In this document: positions 10,684-20,751 of the stretch, in pieces
Layout: every line of letters begins with the position of its first letter
Numbering within the stretch: position 1 is the first letter of the stretch
From: Haliea sp.
Lineage (GTDB): Bacteria > Pseudomonadota > Gammaproteobacteria > Pseudomonadales > Halieaceae
Reading direction: 5' to 3'
DNA length: 64,000 nt
Assembly: GCA_024642245.1 (NCBI GenBank)
Contig: JAHEBM010000002.1
Span: forward strand, 62,001-126,000
Notes under the pieces: generated by a model
The model's input: the letters and a program-made list of their open reading frames with translations, nothing else
Database searches by the model: none
Told to the model about the DNA's origin: nothing
Translations under genes and position numbers: made by a program

Positions 10684-11547
10684 ATGGGTCTAAAACAGGA
10701 CAGGGTCGCGGTGGTAACCGGGGCCAGCCGCGGGGCCGGCAAGGGTATCGCCGTCGCCCTTGGGGCCACGGGCGCCACGGTGTATGTCACCGGGCGCACC
10801 CGGCAAGAGGGCGATGCGCCCCTGCCCGGAACCGTGCAGGCCACCGCCGAGGCGGTGACGGCTGCCGGTGGCAGGGGTATTGCAGTGTACTGTGACCACG
10901 CGGACGACCGGCAGGTCGAACAACTCTTCGCGCAGGTGCGCCAGCAACACGGCAGGCTGGATATTCTGGTCAACAATGCCACGGTCCTGCACGACGCACT
11001 CACCGATACAGGCCCGTTCTGGGACAAACCGCTGGCGCTGGTCGATATCCTGGGTGTGGGCCTGCGCAGCCACTACACTGCGAGCTGGTTTGCCGCGCCA
11101 CTGTTACTGGCCAATGGCGAAGGCCTGGTGGTCAACACGTCTTCCTACGGCGGCCGGATCTATATGCACGGACCGGCCTACGGCGCGGGCAAAGCCGGCC
11201 TGGACAAGATGGCCCACGACATGGCGATAGACTTTCGCCCGCACGGAGTCGCGGTGATCGCCCTGTGGATGGGCCTGTTGGCGACTGAACGCACCGCGCG
11301 TGTATTTGCTGCCGAACCTGAAAAATATGCCGCGATGGCAGAGACCGCTGAGTCGCCAGAATTCAGCGGCCGGGTGATCGATGCCCTGGCGCGCGATCCC
11401 GGGTTGATGGACAAGAGCGGCAAGGTCTGGATCGGTGCGGAACTGGGACAGGAATACGGGGTCACCGATGAGGGGGGGCGGCAGCCCTTGTCGCCACGGG
11501 TGTTCTTTGGCGATACCACCTGCTTCGGCGATGCAGTGGTTGAGTGA
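10684..11547 (+). CDS. Short-chain dehydrogenase/reductase (DHRS1-like)
   Basis: TGASRGAGKGIA nucleotide-binding motif; SSYGG...YGAGK catalytic motif. Start at MGLKQDRVAVVTG chosen within ORF 10639. Confidence 0.88.
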   Translation: MGLKQDRVAVVTGASRGAGKGIAVALGATGATVYVTGRTRQEGDAPLPGTVQATAEAVTAAGGRGIAVYCDHADDRQVEQLFAQVRQQHGRLDILVNNATVLHDALTDTGPFWDKPLALVDILGVGLRSHYTASWFAAPLLLANGEGLVVNTSSYGGRIYMHGPAYGAGKAGLDKMAHDMAIDFRPHGVAVIALWMGLLATERTARVFAAEPEKYAAMAETAESPEFSGRVIDALARDPGLMDKSGKVWIGAELGQEYGVTDEGGRQPLSPRVFFGDTTCFGDAVVE

Positions 11548-11663
11548 GCGGTTACCCCAAATGGATGATGAAACACACTTCCCGCTGGGTTTAGATAGGG
11601 TATCAGCCATGCACCCGGGAGATTGCAATGACTATTTATCAGGACACAAAGGCAGGTGACATC

Positions 11664-12854
11664 ATGAACCAATACGGACTTGAAAGCCCCCGTGCACAGG
11701 AGATGATCGCAGCGGCAAGGGCCATGGGGCCCGCGCTGCGCAGCCGCGCGGAACGCTGCAGGATAGATCAGCGGGTACCGGATGAAACCGTAGCCGAGTT
11801 TCACGCGGCGGGTTTCTTCAAAATTCTCCAGCCGGAGCAGTGGGGGGGATATGCCATGGACCCCCAGGTCTTCTATTCGGTTGGGCTGGAGGTGGCGAAA
11901 AACTGCCCCTCCAGCGCCTGGATACTGGGCGTGATCGCCGTACATAACTGGCAGCTGGCGGTATTTGACGACCAGGCGGCGCAGGATGTCTGGGGCGAGG
12001 ATCCCACGGTGCTTATCTCTTCCTCCTACGCGCCGGTCGGTAAGGTCAAGGTAGTGGATGGCGGCTTTCGCCTCAGCGGGCGCTGGAGCTTTTCCAGCGG
12101 CTCGCAGCACTGCAAATGGGCGTTTCTGGGGGCGGTGGTACCCACCGCCGAAGCGCCGTTTGACATGGCCAATTACCGCACATTCCTGGTGCCCATCAGT
12201 GATTACAGGATCGTCGAAAACTGGGACGTGGTTGGATTGCAGGGCACGGGCAGTCACGATATCGTGGTCGATGATGTGTTCGTGCCGGAACATCGCACCC
12301 ACAGGTCCATGGATGGTTTTTTGTGTGACAATCCGGGCAATGTCGTGAACTCGGCACCTCTTTACCGTTTGCCATTTATGCAGGTTTTCGTGCGCGCCGT
12401 CTGTACGGCCACGCTGGGAGCCTGCGAGGGTGCGCTGGCTGCGTTTATCGAAGTCGCGCAGACCCGCCAGGCCGGTCCCGTGAAAATGAAGAATGATCCC
12501 TTCGCTCGGCAACTCGCGGCCCAGGTCAGGAGTTCTATCGAGGAGATGAAGCTCACCATGATTCGCAACTTTGACGCCATGATGGACTGTTGCCGCACTG
12601 GCGAGGAAATCCTCATAGAGGACCGTGTGCGCTATCGCTATGACTCCGCCGTGGTGGCGGACCGATGCCTTGCCTTGTCCAGTAGCATGCTCAAGGCCGC
12701 CGGCAGTGGTGGTATACGCCTCGACAGCGAGTTGCTGGCTTATCACCTGGATATCCTGGCCAGCCAGGCACATGTCGCCAATCACTCCACGCCTTTTGCA
12801 ATCAATATGGGCGGGGTCATGTTCGGCGAGGACAATGTGGATTTCGCAATCTGA
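11664..12854 (+). CDS. Acyl-CoA dehydrogenase-fold flavin-dependent monooxygenase (HsaA/group D-like)
   Basis: PDETVAEFHAAGFFKILQPEQWGGYAMDPQVFYSVGLEVAKNCPSSAWILGVIAVHNWQLAVFDDQAAQDVWG; resembles 3-HSA hydroxylase/p-HPA hydroxylase oxygenase components. Confidence 0.85.
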   Translation: MNQYGLESPRAQEMIAAARAMGPALRSRAERCRIDQRVPDETVAEFHAAGFFKILQPEQWGGYAMDPQVFYSVGLEVAKNCPSSAWILGVIAVHNWQLAVFDDQAAQDVWGEDPTVLISSSYAPVGKVKVVDGGFRLSGRWSFSSGSQHCKWAFLGAVVPTAEAPFDMANYRTFLVPISDYRIVENWDVVGLQGTGSHDIVVDDVFVPEHRTHRSMDGFLCDNPGNVVNSAPLYRLPFMQVFVRAVCTATLGACEGALAAFIEVAQTRQAGPVKMKNDPFARQLAAQVRSSIEEMKLTMIRNFDAMMDCCRTGEEILIEDRVRYRYDSAVVADRCLALSSSMLKAAGSGGIRLDSELLAYHLDILASQAHVANHSTPFAINMGGVMFGEDNVDFAI

Positions 12855-12880
12855 TAACGGCAGCGAAGGCGGTACGAAGT

Positions 12881-13720
12881 ATGGCAATGAAAGGACTGTT
12901 ACCCGAGGGTCATTACGCCGATTGCGCGAACGGCTACCGCATTCACTACCTGGACGAAGGTCCGTCCGATGGTGAGGTTGTCGTGTTTCTGCACGGTTCC
13001 GGCCCTGGAGCCAGCGGCTACAGCAATTTCAGGGGAAACTATCCCTACCTGGTTGAGGCCGGGTATCGTTGCATCATCCCGGACCTGATCGGCTACGGGT
13101 TTTCTGACAAGCCCAGCGATGTGGACCATCCCCTGTCGTTTTTTGTCGAGTGTGTAAGCCAGGCCCTGGATTGCGCCGGCGTGGCCCGCTGCACCGTGGT
13201 CGGCAATTCCCTGGGCGGCGCGGTTGCGCTGGGACTCACCCTGGAAGACCCCCGGCGCGTGGAAAAACTGGTGCTGATGGCCCCGGGCGGCTTGAGCGAA
13301 TTGCCCGAGTACCAGGCCATGCCCGGTATGCAAAAAGTATTCAAGGTGTTCGGGTCCGGTGAACCCGTTACCCCCGCGGTGATGAAAGACCTGTTCGCCA
13401 CCGGCCTCATGTACGACCCGAAATACGCTACCGACGAACTCGTCGCGGAGCGCATGCAGATCATGCAGATCATGAACGGGCACGTGATGGCCACCATGAA
13501 AGTCCCCGTGTTGACTGACCGGCTGCAGGAACTCGATTGTCCGGTATTGGGATTCTGGGGGTTGGAGGAGAAAATGATGCCCGAGAACGGTATCATGGCG
13601 CTGGCCCGCAATATCCGACACCTGCGCCTTATCCTGGTGAGTGAGTGCGGCCACTGGGTGATGGTGGAGCATCAGGACATGTTCAACCGCGCCTGCCTCG
13701 ATTTTATTAAAAATGGGTAA
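12881..13720 (+). CDS. Alpha/beta hydrolase (meta-cleavage product hydrolase-like, BphD/HsaD/MhpC type)
   Basis: [13 protein letters not shown] oxyanion motif; GNSLGG nucleophile elbow; WGLEEKMMP at the acid position; [12 protein letters not shown] His. Confidence 0.88.
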   Translation: MAMKGLLPEGHYADCANGYRIHYLDEGPSDGEVVVFLHGSGPGASGYSNFRGNYPYLVEAGYRCIIPDLIGYGFSDKPSDVDHPLSFFVECVSQALDCAGVARCTVVGNSLGGAVALGLTLEDPRRVEKLVLMAPGGLSELPEYQAMPGMQKVFKVFGSGEPVTPAVMKDLFATGLMYDPKYATDELVAERMQIMQIMNGHVMATMKVPVLTDRLQELDCPVLGFWGLEEKMMPENGIMALARNIRHLRLILVSECGHWVMVEHQDMFNRACLDFIKNG

Positions 13721-13758
13721 CTGAGCCGGCGCTGGGCCGGTTCATCAAGGGAGCTGGC

Positions 13759-14775
13759 ATGCGCAAGAACAGGCTGGGCAAGAGTTCCATCGTGGTTTCC
13801 GATATCTGCATGGGAACCATGACCTTCGGCAACCAGTGCGATGAGGCGGGCGCCTTTCGTATTATGGATATGGCCTACGATGCCGGAGTCGATTTTTACG
13901 ACACGGCCGAGATGTACCCGGTACCCCCGGATGCAAAATATATCGGCGCCACCGAGGAGATCGTGGGGCGCTGGCTGAAGACCAAGAACCGGGATTCCAT
14001 TATCCTGGCGTCCAAGGTGGCAGGCCCGGGCCATGGCTGGATTACCCCGCCCTTGCGGGGCGGGCTGACAGGCCTGGACCGGCACCACATCGTGCGCGCC
14101 GTGGAGGGCAGTCTGCAGCGACTGGACACCGATTACATTGACCTGTACCAGACCCACTGGCCCGACCCCGACTTTCCCTACGAAGAGACCCTGGCGGCAC
14201 TGGATGAACTGGTGCGTTCGGGCAAGGTGCGTATCCTGGGCTGCAGCAACGAGACCAGCTGGGGGCTGACCAAGAGCCTGTGGGCTTCCGAACTGCACGG
14301 GCTGGCGCGCTTCGACACAATCCAGAACAACTTCAGTCTCAACAACCGTCGCTTTGAAGATGAACTCGCCCAGGTCTGCCGCAAGGAGCAGGTCAGCCTG
14401 ATTCCCTACTCACCGTTGGCGGGGGGCGTACTCAGCGGTAAATACAATGACGGGGCCCGGCCTGCCGGGGCGCGGTTTACGGTGTACCTCAACGCCGGTG
14501 AACGGCAGCAAAAGATGGCGGCCCGGTTTGTCAATGAACAGGCCCTGGAGTCCACCCGTCGGTTCCAGTCCATTGCCGCGGAGGCGGGCATGTCCGTGGT
14601 AACACTGGCGACAGCGTGGAGCAAACAGCATGATTTTGTGGCATCTACCATTGTCGGCGCGACCAGTGCGGACCAAATGCCGGATATACTGGCGGCGGCA
14701 GATGTCATTCTTGAGCCTGGGGTAATGGCGCAGATCGACAGGGTTTCCCGCGACATCCGCTACCCGATGGGGTGA
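13759..14775 (+). CDS. Aldo/keto reductase
   Basis: [17 protein letters not shown] and LYQTHWPD carry the AKR tetrad residues; Tas-like. Confidence 0.93.
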   Translation: MRKNRLGKSSIVVSDICMGTMTFGNQCDEAGAFRIMDMAYDAGVDFYDTAEMYPVPPDAKYIGATEEIVGRWLKTKNRDSIILASKVAGPGHGWITPPLRGGLTGLDRHHIVRAVEGSLQRLDTDYIDLYQTHWPDPDFPYEETLAALDELVRSGKVRILGCSNETSWGLTKSLWASELHGLARFDTIQNNFSLNNRRFEDELAQVCRKEQVSLIPYSPLAGGVLSGKYNDGARPAGARFTVYLNAGERQQKMAARFVNEQALESTRRFQSIAAEAGMSVVTLATAWSKQHDFVASTIVGATSADQMPDILAAADVILEPGVMAQIDRVSRDIRYPMG

Positions 14776-14788
14776 GCGGGAGCCCATA

Positions 14789-15502
14789 GTGCCCGAACTG
14801 ACCCTGGTACCCATTGTTTTCCTGACGTCTTGCCTGACCGCGGTCATTGGCATGGGCGGGGGGGTACTGTTGCTGATGCTGATGCCCGGACTCGTCCCCA
14901 CGGCCGCAATCCTGCCTGTACACGCCCTGACCCAATTGGCGAGCAATCTGTCCAGAGCGGCTTTTGGCTGGCGTGCCATCGACCTGCGCATTGTTCCGGC
15001 CTTTACCCTGGGCGCGCTGGCCGGTGGCTGGCTGGGTGGCGAAATCTACCAGTCGCTGGATGTGCGCTGGTTGCCCGCTTACATAGGGGCATTCATCCTG
15101 GTGTTCACCTGGCTGCCCCTGCCGGTGGTGCGCGGCGGTGGCCAACTGGCCCTGGCCCTGCTGGGGTTCTGCCAGACCGGACTGGGTATGCTCGCGGGGG
15201 CTACGGGACCCCTGGGAGCGGCCGTGCTGCTCAAGCGCAATAGTGGGCGCGACTGGCTGGTGGTCAATACCGCAGTCTATATGACCCTCAACCATGGCCT
15301 CAGGGTGTTGGCGTATTTTGCTATTGGCTTCAGCTTCGCTCCCTGGTGGCCGCTGGTGGCGGGGATGGTGATCGCCGGTATACTCGGGTCATGGGTGGGA
15401 ACCCGCCTGCGCCACCTGGTGCCGCAGCGCGACTTTCACAAGTGGTTTCGCCTGCTGGTAAGTTTGCTGGCGGTTCGTATGATCCTGCTGGCCCTGTTGT
15501 AG
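14789..15502 (+). CDS. TSUP/TauE-SafE family sulfite exporter-like permease
   Basis: FLTSCLTAVIGMGGGVLLLMLMPGLVPTAAILPVHALTQLASNLSRAAFGWRAID; GTG start 14 nt after the AKR stop. Confidence 0.88.
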   Translation: MPELTLVPIVFLTSCLTAVIGMGGGVLLLMLMPGLVPTAAILPVHALTQLASNLSRAAFGWRAIDLRIVPAFTLGALAGGWLGGEIYQSLDVRWLPAYIGAFILVFTWLPLPVVRGGGQLALALLGFCQTGLGMLAGATGPLGAAVLLKRNSGRDWLVVNTAVYMTLNHGLRVLAYFAIGFSFAPWWPLVAGMVIAGILGSWVGTRLRHLVPQRDFHKWFRLLVSLLAVRMILLALL

Positions 15503-15643
15503 GCGGCAGGCGGGAAGATAAGCACGATGCAAGGTTGCGACACTCTACCTGCGGCACGGGGCCGCCGCCGGTCGCTCGACCCGCGCACGGGCGGCCTTGT
15601 CGGGCCCGGACGTGGCGCCACTGCCAGAACCGGAGATTTAATC

Positions 15644-16327
15644 ATGAAGGCTTACCTGTTTTTCCCGCTGTGCTGTTGTCTGGCGCTGTCGGGGTGTGCT
15701 GGCGGCGGGGCGAAAGCGGCGGCAAGCGCTGCGGACTTCCACCCCGATGAACGACCGCTCGCCAAGACCATGGTCTATGACTGCAATGGCTATGATTTCA
15801 TTGCGCGCCTCGGGCCGGGAGAAATGGCCGTGTGGCTGCCGGACCGCTATGTGGTCCTCTCCCAGGTGCGCAGCGACTCCGGCACAAAGTACCAGGAGAG
15901 CGACATCGAGTTCTGGAGCAAGGGCGAGGAGGCGCTCCTGACGGTGGGGAGCGAGCAGCACCTGAACTGCGTCCTGGTTCCGCACCGGGTACCCTGGGAG
16001 GATGCGCGCCGCAGGGGCGTGGAGTTTCGCGCGGTGGGTAACGAGCCGGGCTGGTCCCTGGAAATACAGGCCGGCCAGAGCCTGCTGTTTGTGGGTGATT
16101 ACGGTATGCGGCGGGTCGCTACCCCGGATCCGGGTGTTCAGCAGCAGGGCGCGATCCGCAGCTACCACGCTCGCACCGAGTCCGCTGATCTGGTGGTGGA
16201 GATTACCGCTGGCGATTGCGCCGATACGATGTCGGGAGAGCCTTTTCCCAGCCAGGTGGTGGTGACCCTCAACAACGAGGTCTACCATGGCTGCGGTCGC
16301 GACCTCGATTTTCCCTGGGAACCCTAG
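15644..16327 (+). CDS. Lipoprotein with MliC-like (C-type lysozyme inhibitor) domain and COG3650-like domain
   Basis: Lipobox LALSGC; MliC-like YDCNGYDFIARLGPGEMAVWLPDRYVVLSQVRSDSGTKYQESDIEFWSKGEEALL; second part GVEFRAVGNEPGWSLEI. Confidence 0.8.
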   Translation: MKAYLFFPLCCCLALSGCAGGGAKAAASAADFHPDERPLAKTMVYDCNGYDFIARLGPGEMAVWLPDRYVVLSQVRSDSGTKYQESDIEFWSKGEEALLTVGSEQHLNCVLVPHRVPWEDARRRGVEFRAVGNEPGWSLEIQAGQSLLFVGDYGMRRVATPDPGVQQQGAIRSYHARTESADLVVEITAGDCADTMSGEPFPSQVVVTLNNEVYHGCGRDLDFPWEP

Positions 16328-16443
16328 TGTAATCCTGCCTGATTATTGCTGCATTCACGGGCCGCACTGGAGTGGTGAGCCACGGTGTTGGGCGCTTTCT
16401 TGTTAAAAAGTACCGCGGCAAACCGGGTTGACCTCGCCCGATC

Positions 16444-16457
16444 TTGATTGACATCAA
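16444..16457. promoter_or_regulatory. Predicted FNR/Anr box upstream of ompW
   Basis: TTGATTGACATCAA, a perfect match to TTGAT-N4-ATCAA; TACTAT -10-like element at 16480-16485. Confidence 0.8.
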
Positions 16458-16540
16458 GGTTCACAAGGCCAGCCGCCAATACTATGTCACCCAGACGGTA
16501 CAGCGCGGCTGTTCCCCCTACCCAATACAGGAGTGAAGTA

Positions 16541-17221
16541 ATGAAAAAAGCGTTATCGATTGCGCTGGTAGCCGCCCTCGCGAGCGGCGGCATGGCGGCC
16601 CAGGCTTACGAGCAGGGTGATTTTGTGCTGCGTCTGGGCGCCGTGAATGTCGACCCCGATTCCGACAGCACGGATATCAAGCTGCCCGGGGTGCCCAACC
16701 TGAACACAGAAGTTGCTGATGACACCCAGTTCGGCATTATCCCGATGTACATGGTCACCCAGAATGTCGGTATCGAGTTGCTGGCCGCTACCCCCTTTGA
16801 GCATGACATTTCCCTGAACGGCAAGGGCGTGAACCTGGATGCGGGCTCCACCAAGCACCTGCCGCCAACCCTCACGGTGCAGTGGTATCCGCGTGGCGGC
16901 AAGGACGGCTGGCAACCCTTCCTGGGTCTGGGCGTCAACTACACGATTTTCTTTGACGAGAAAACCGACCCGGCCCTGGATGATACGCTGGGCGCGATCC
17001 TCGGTGCCACCAAGGTCGATCTGGACCTGGACAACTCCTTTGGCCTGTCTGCCCAGGCTGGCGTGGACATTCCCCTGGCCGAGAACTGGGCGCTGAGTAT
17101 GGCGGTGTGGTACATCAACATCGACACCAACGCCACGGTCAGCACCGATGTGGGCGACGTGCATTTCAAGACCCAGATCGATCCCTTTGTCTACCACCTG
17201 GGTGTTGCCTACCGTTTTTAA
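16541..17221 (+). CDS. ompW: OmpW family outer membrane protein
   Basis: Signal peptide MKKALSIALVAALASGGMAAQA; EQGDFVLRLGAVNVDPDS...; ends AYRF with C-terminal Phe. Confidence 0.95.
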   Translation: MKKALSIALVAALASGGMAAQAYEQGDFVLRLGAVNVDPDSDSTDIKLPGVPNLNTEVADDTQFGIIPMYMVTQNVGIELLAATPFEHDISLNGKGVNLDAGSTKHLPPTLTVQWYPRGGKDGWQPFLGLGVNYTIFFDEKTDPALDDTLGAILGATKVDLDLDNSFGLSAQAGVDIPLAENWALSMAVWYINIDTNATVSTDVGDVHFKTQIDPFVYHLGVAYRF

Positions 17222-17259
17222 CCCATTTGACCGGCTCACCTACGGTCACTTGGTGCCTG

Positions 17260-17290
17260 GCCCCGCTAGTTTCTAGCGGGGCTTTTTTTT
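17260..17290 (+). terminator. Rho-independent terminator after ompW
   Basis: GCCCCGCTAG-TTT-CTAGCGGGGC stem followed by 8 T. Confidence 0.93.
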
Positions 17291-17381
17291 ACCTGCGCCA
17301 GGCACCCTTGCGGGGCTGGTGTTACCGGATTGCCCCTGCGCCGCTGTAAACCGGTAGGCGCATCCAGCGACCACAGGCGCT

Positions 17382-18104
17382 TTACCCGTGATGCATCTGC
17401 GAATGATCCATGGGTTCCATCTCGCCGGGGTGCCCGCTGCCATGACCGGTATGCCCGCTGTGCGCTGCGGTGAGGTACACGGTCCAGGCGCCCGACGCGA
17501 TGAGCAGCAGGGCGATGACCAGCTTCAAGCCGCGTTTGCGCAGGAAAGCCTGCAGGCCTTCGGCGCCGAAACTGGTGGCGAGCATCGCGGGTAGGGTCCC
17601 CAGGCCGAACAGGAACATCATCAGGGCTGACGTAGGGGCATGTTGTGCGGTGGCAGCCCAGGCCAGGCTGCTGTAAATGAGCCCGCAGGGCATCAGACCC
17701 CAGCACAGCCCCAGGGCATAGGCCTGGGGCCAGTGGCGTATCGGCAGCCAGCGGGAAGCCAGGCGTTGCACGGGTTTCCACAGCTGCGAGCCGGCCCGTT
17801 CCAGCAGCGCCATACCGCGCCACCAGTCGGCGACGTACAGGCCCATCCCGACCAGCAGGAATCCGGCAAGATAGCGCAGGCCGAGAGTCCAGGCGCTGAT
17901 ATCGACGCTGCCGGCGGCGAAGCCGAGCAGGCCGCCCAGCGCGGTGTAGCTGCTGATCCTGCCACTGTGATAAGCAATGGTGACGGAGGGGGAGCGCGGT
18001 CCTCCCAGGCTCAGCGCGGCGGCAATACCGCCACACATGCCCAGGCAGTGTCCTGCACCGGCGAGGCCCAGCCCCAGCGCGCTGGCGTAACCGAGCTCAG
18101 TCAC
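17382..18104 (-). CDS. Sulfite exporter TauE/SafE family protein (cbb3 oxidase-associated)
   Basis: GLGLAGAGHCLGMCGGIAAALSLG; directly follows ccoS. Confidence 0.9.
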   Translation of the reverse strand: MTELGYASALGLGLAGAGHCLGMCGGIAAALSLGGPRSPSVTIAYHSGRISSYTALGGLLGFAAGSVDISAWTLGLRYLAGFLLVGMGLYVADWWRGMALLERAGSQLWKPVQRLASRWLPIRHWPQAYALGLCWGLMPCGLIYSSLAWAATAQHAPTSALMMFLFGLGTLPAMLATSFGAEGLQAFLRKRGLKLVIALLLIASGAWTVYLTAAHSGHTGHGSGHPGEMEPMDHSQMHHG

Positions 18105-18300
18105 GGTGCCTGGTCTCGTCGCCGGTGTTTAGCGGGGTCGCACCCGGGTCCGGTGTGGCAGATTCGTCATCGGCCAGTATTTTCCAGGCCTCCTTGTCGA
18201 GATCGTCGTACTGGCCGCTGTCAATCGCCCACAACAGCAACTTAATGGCGATTGCACAGAACAACAGGGCGATCGGTATCAGGAGGTACAGGCTATCCAC
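18097..18300 (-). CDS. ccoS: cbb3-type cytochrome oxidase assembly protein CcoS
   Basis: MDSLYLLIPIALLFCAIAIKLLLWAIDSGQYDDLDKEAWKILADD. Confidence 0.95.
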   Translation of the reverse strand: MDSLYLLIPIALLFCAIAIKLLLWAIDSGQYDDLDKEAWKILADDESATPDPGATPLNTGDETRHRD

Positions 18301-18309
18301 AGGTGGTTC

Positions 18310-20751
18310 TCACGGGGATGTGGGCCTGCTATTTAACCGCAGGGAATTGGCCACTACCAGCAGGGAACTGAGTGACATGCCGATGGCTGCCGCCCACGGC
18401 GGAATGAAGCCCATGGCGGCCAGTGGAATCGCGCAGGCGTTGTATAACAGCGCCCATGCAAGATTTTGCATAATCACATTCCGACACAGCCTGGCCGTGC
18501 GCCAGGCGCCGAGGATGTTGTGCAGATCACCTTCCATGAGCACAAAGTCCGCCTGGGTACGGGCGAGGTCTGTAGCACTGGCGACGGCGAAGGACGCGTC
18601 CGCCAGGCTCAGTACGGGGGCGTCGTTCAGCCCGTCTCCTACCATAACCACCACGGCGCCGTCTGCCTGCAGGGCCGTGACATGGGCCATTTTTTGCTGT
18701 GGTTCGAGCCCGGTTCTGACCCGGGTAATACCCAGCGTCGCAGCCAGCAGCGGCCCCTGGGCGGAGCTGTCGCCGGTGAGCAGTTCTACCTGCAGCCCGG
18801 CAGCCCGGGCAGCGTCTACGACTGCCGGCGTTTCCGGCCTGGTGCGGTCATCCAGGCCTATCCAGGCCAGCGGCTCTGCATCCCGGCACAGGGCCACCCA
18901 GTACAGTGGCTGAGCCGGCGGGGAGGGCAGGGTTTTGGTGAACTCGCGGCAGAATTGTTCACTGCCCATCCGGTAGGTCTGCCCCTTCAATCGCCCCTCC
19001 AGCCCGGCGCCTACACGGTACTGTGCCTCTTCCAGGCCGGTTTCGGGCTCGATGCCGGTAAACGCCCGTGCAACCGGGTGATTGGAGTACTGCTGCAGTG
19101 CCGCGCCGAGGGCCAGTACCTGCTCACGTGACGCATCGCCCAGAATGTGCACCCGGGTGACGGCCAGCGCACCCTCTGTCAGGGTGCCTGTTTTGTCGAA
19201 TATCAGGTGCGTGGCCCTGGCCAGGGCCTCCAGGGCATTTTCTCCTCGCACGATGACCCCGCGGGTGCGCAGGGCGCTGGCGGCGCTGGTCAGTGCCGCC
19301 GGGGTGGCGAGGGCCAGGGCGCAGGGACAGCTTATAACCAGCACCGACAGTGTTACCCACAAAGCCTGTTGGGGATCGATCTGGCTCCAGGCCAGGGCGG
19401 TGGCCGTGGTCAGCAATAATATGGCACCGACAAACCAGGAGGCGATGCGATCTGCAAGGTGGGCGAGGCGTGGCTTCGCGACCTGGGCCTGCTCCACCGA
19501 GCGCTGCAGGGCTGCCAGGCGGCACTGCGGGTAGCTGCCCAGCACCCGCGCCTCCAGGGCGGCCTCCACATTCGTGGTGCTGGCGTAGACGGTATCCCCC
19601 GGGGCGACGGAGCGGGGCAGGTGTTCGCCATTGAAGGTGTCCTCCCTGACCGCGCTTTGGCCGCTGGTGACCTGCGCATCTACCGGCACGGTTTCGCCGG
19701 CCCGTATCAGCACACTGTCCCCGGCCTGCAGCTGGACCCTTGGGACCGTGGCCCAACGCCCCCCGCGCCGCACGGAAACGGCATCCGGCAGGCTGCTCTC
19801 GGCGTCGAACCAGGCCAGGGCGTGGCGCTGGCGCACCCGGCGTTCCAGGAAGCGGCCCAGCAACAGGAAAAAAGTGAACATCACCACGGAATCGAAATAC
19901 ACCTGGCCGCTCCCGGTGAAGGTGGCCCAGGCGCTGGCCAGCCAGGCCAGCCCGATCGCCAACGCGACCGGTAAATCCATTACCAGGGCGCCGTGCCGCA
20001 GGTGGCGCCAGGCGGTGGTGAAAAACGGCCGGGCGCTAAACAGCACGACAAAGCTGGCCACCAGCAGGCTGACCCAGCGCAACAGGCCCTGGTACTGGAT
20101 TTCGATGCCCTGGATATCGCCCGCGTGCAGCGCTACCGCGAACATGCCGACCTGCATCATGCCCAGCCCTGCAACCGCGAGTCGACGTAATTCCTGCCGG
20201 TATTCATCGGCCATCTGCTTGCGCTGGACAGAGCTGTGAAAGGGTCGGGGTTGGTATCCCAGCGCGTCCAGGCGAGTGAAAATTTCGCTCAGGGGAATCC
20301 GGGCAGGATCAAAGCGTATATCCAGGCGGTTTTGCTGCAGGTTGACCAGGGCCATGCGCACGCCCGGCGCACGCCCCAGGCTGTGCTCTATCAACCAGGT
20401 GCAGGCTGCGCAGGACAAACCGCGAAGCAGCAGCCGGGCGGTGAGTTCTCCGCCCGGGCCCGGTTCGGTAAAGGTCCCGGCCAGCGCGGGATCATCGTAT
20501 ACCAGGTAGCGTTCCCCGGACCCGGGTGCCGGGTCCGTTGGGCGCTGGTTGTAGGCGGTGCGCTGCTGGTAGAAATTGCCGAGACCATTGCTGTTGATCA
20601 GGCTGGCGACAGCGCGGCAGCCCGGGCAGCACATGGGGCGCAGTTCGCCGTCGATGCAAATGTCCAGTTTGAGCCCGGCGGGAACCGGTTCACCGCAATG
20701 GAAGCAGGCCCGGGAAGCGGCGCTGTTGGCCGTATCACTCGATAGCGACAT
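18310..20751 (-). CDS. ccoI: Copper-translocating P-type ATPase (cbb3 assembly)
   Basis: N-terminal CFHCGEPVP...CCPGCRAV, heavy-metal site SCAACTWL, SCPCALALA, DKTGTLTEG, MVGDGLNDAPVLSLADASFA. Confidence 0.95.
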   Translation of the reverse strand: MSLSSDTANSAASRACFHCGEPVPAGLKLDICIDGELRPMCCPGCRAVASLINSNGLGNFYQQRTAYNQRPTDPAPGSGERYLVYDDPALAGTFTEPGPGGELTARLLLRGLSCAACTWLIEHSLGRAPGVRMALVNLQQNRLDIRFDPARIPLSEIFTRLDALGYQPRPFHSSVQRKQMADEYRQELRRLAVAGLGMMQVGMFAVALHAGDIQGIEIQYQGLLRWVSLLVASFVVLFSARPFFTTAWRHLRHGALVMDLPVALAIGLAWLASAWATFTGSGQVYFDSVVMFTFFLLLGRFLERRVRQRHALAWFDAESSLPDAVSVRRGGRWATVPRVQLQAGDSVLIRAGETVPVDAQVTSGQSAVREDTFNGEHLPRSVAPGDTVYASTTNVEAALEARVLGSYPQCRLAALQRSVEQAQVAKPRLAHLADRIASWFVGAILLLTTATALAWSQIDPQQALWVTLSVLVISCPCALALATPAALTSAASALRTRGVIVRGENALEALARATHLIFDKTGTLTEGALAVTRVHILGDASREQVLALGAALQQYSNHPVARAFTGIEPETGLEEAQYRVGAGLEGRLKGQTYRMGSEQFCREFTKTLPSPPAQPLYWVALCRDAEPLAWIGLDDRTRPETPAVVDAARAAGLQVELLTGDSSAQGPLLAATLGITRVRTGLEPQQKMAHVTALQADGAVVVMVGDGLNDAPVLSLADASFAVASATDLARTQADFVLMEGDLHNILGAWRTARLCRNVIMQNLAWALLYNACAIPLAAMGFIPPWAAAIGMSLSSLLVVANSLRLNSRPTSP

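Noticed and set aside
11178-12887. 569-aa antisense ORF on the minus strand opposite the SDR/monooxygenase genes
   Set aside because: High-GC antisense shadow: His/Arg/Gly-rich translation without recognizable motifs, fully overlapped by a well-supported CDS on the plus strand.
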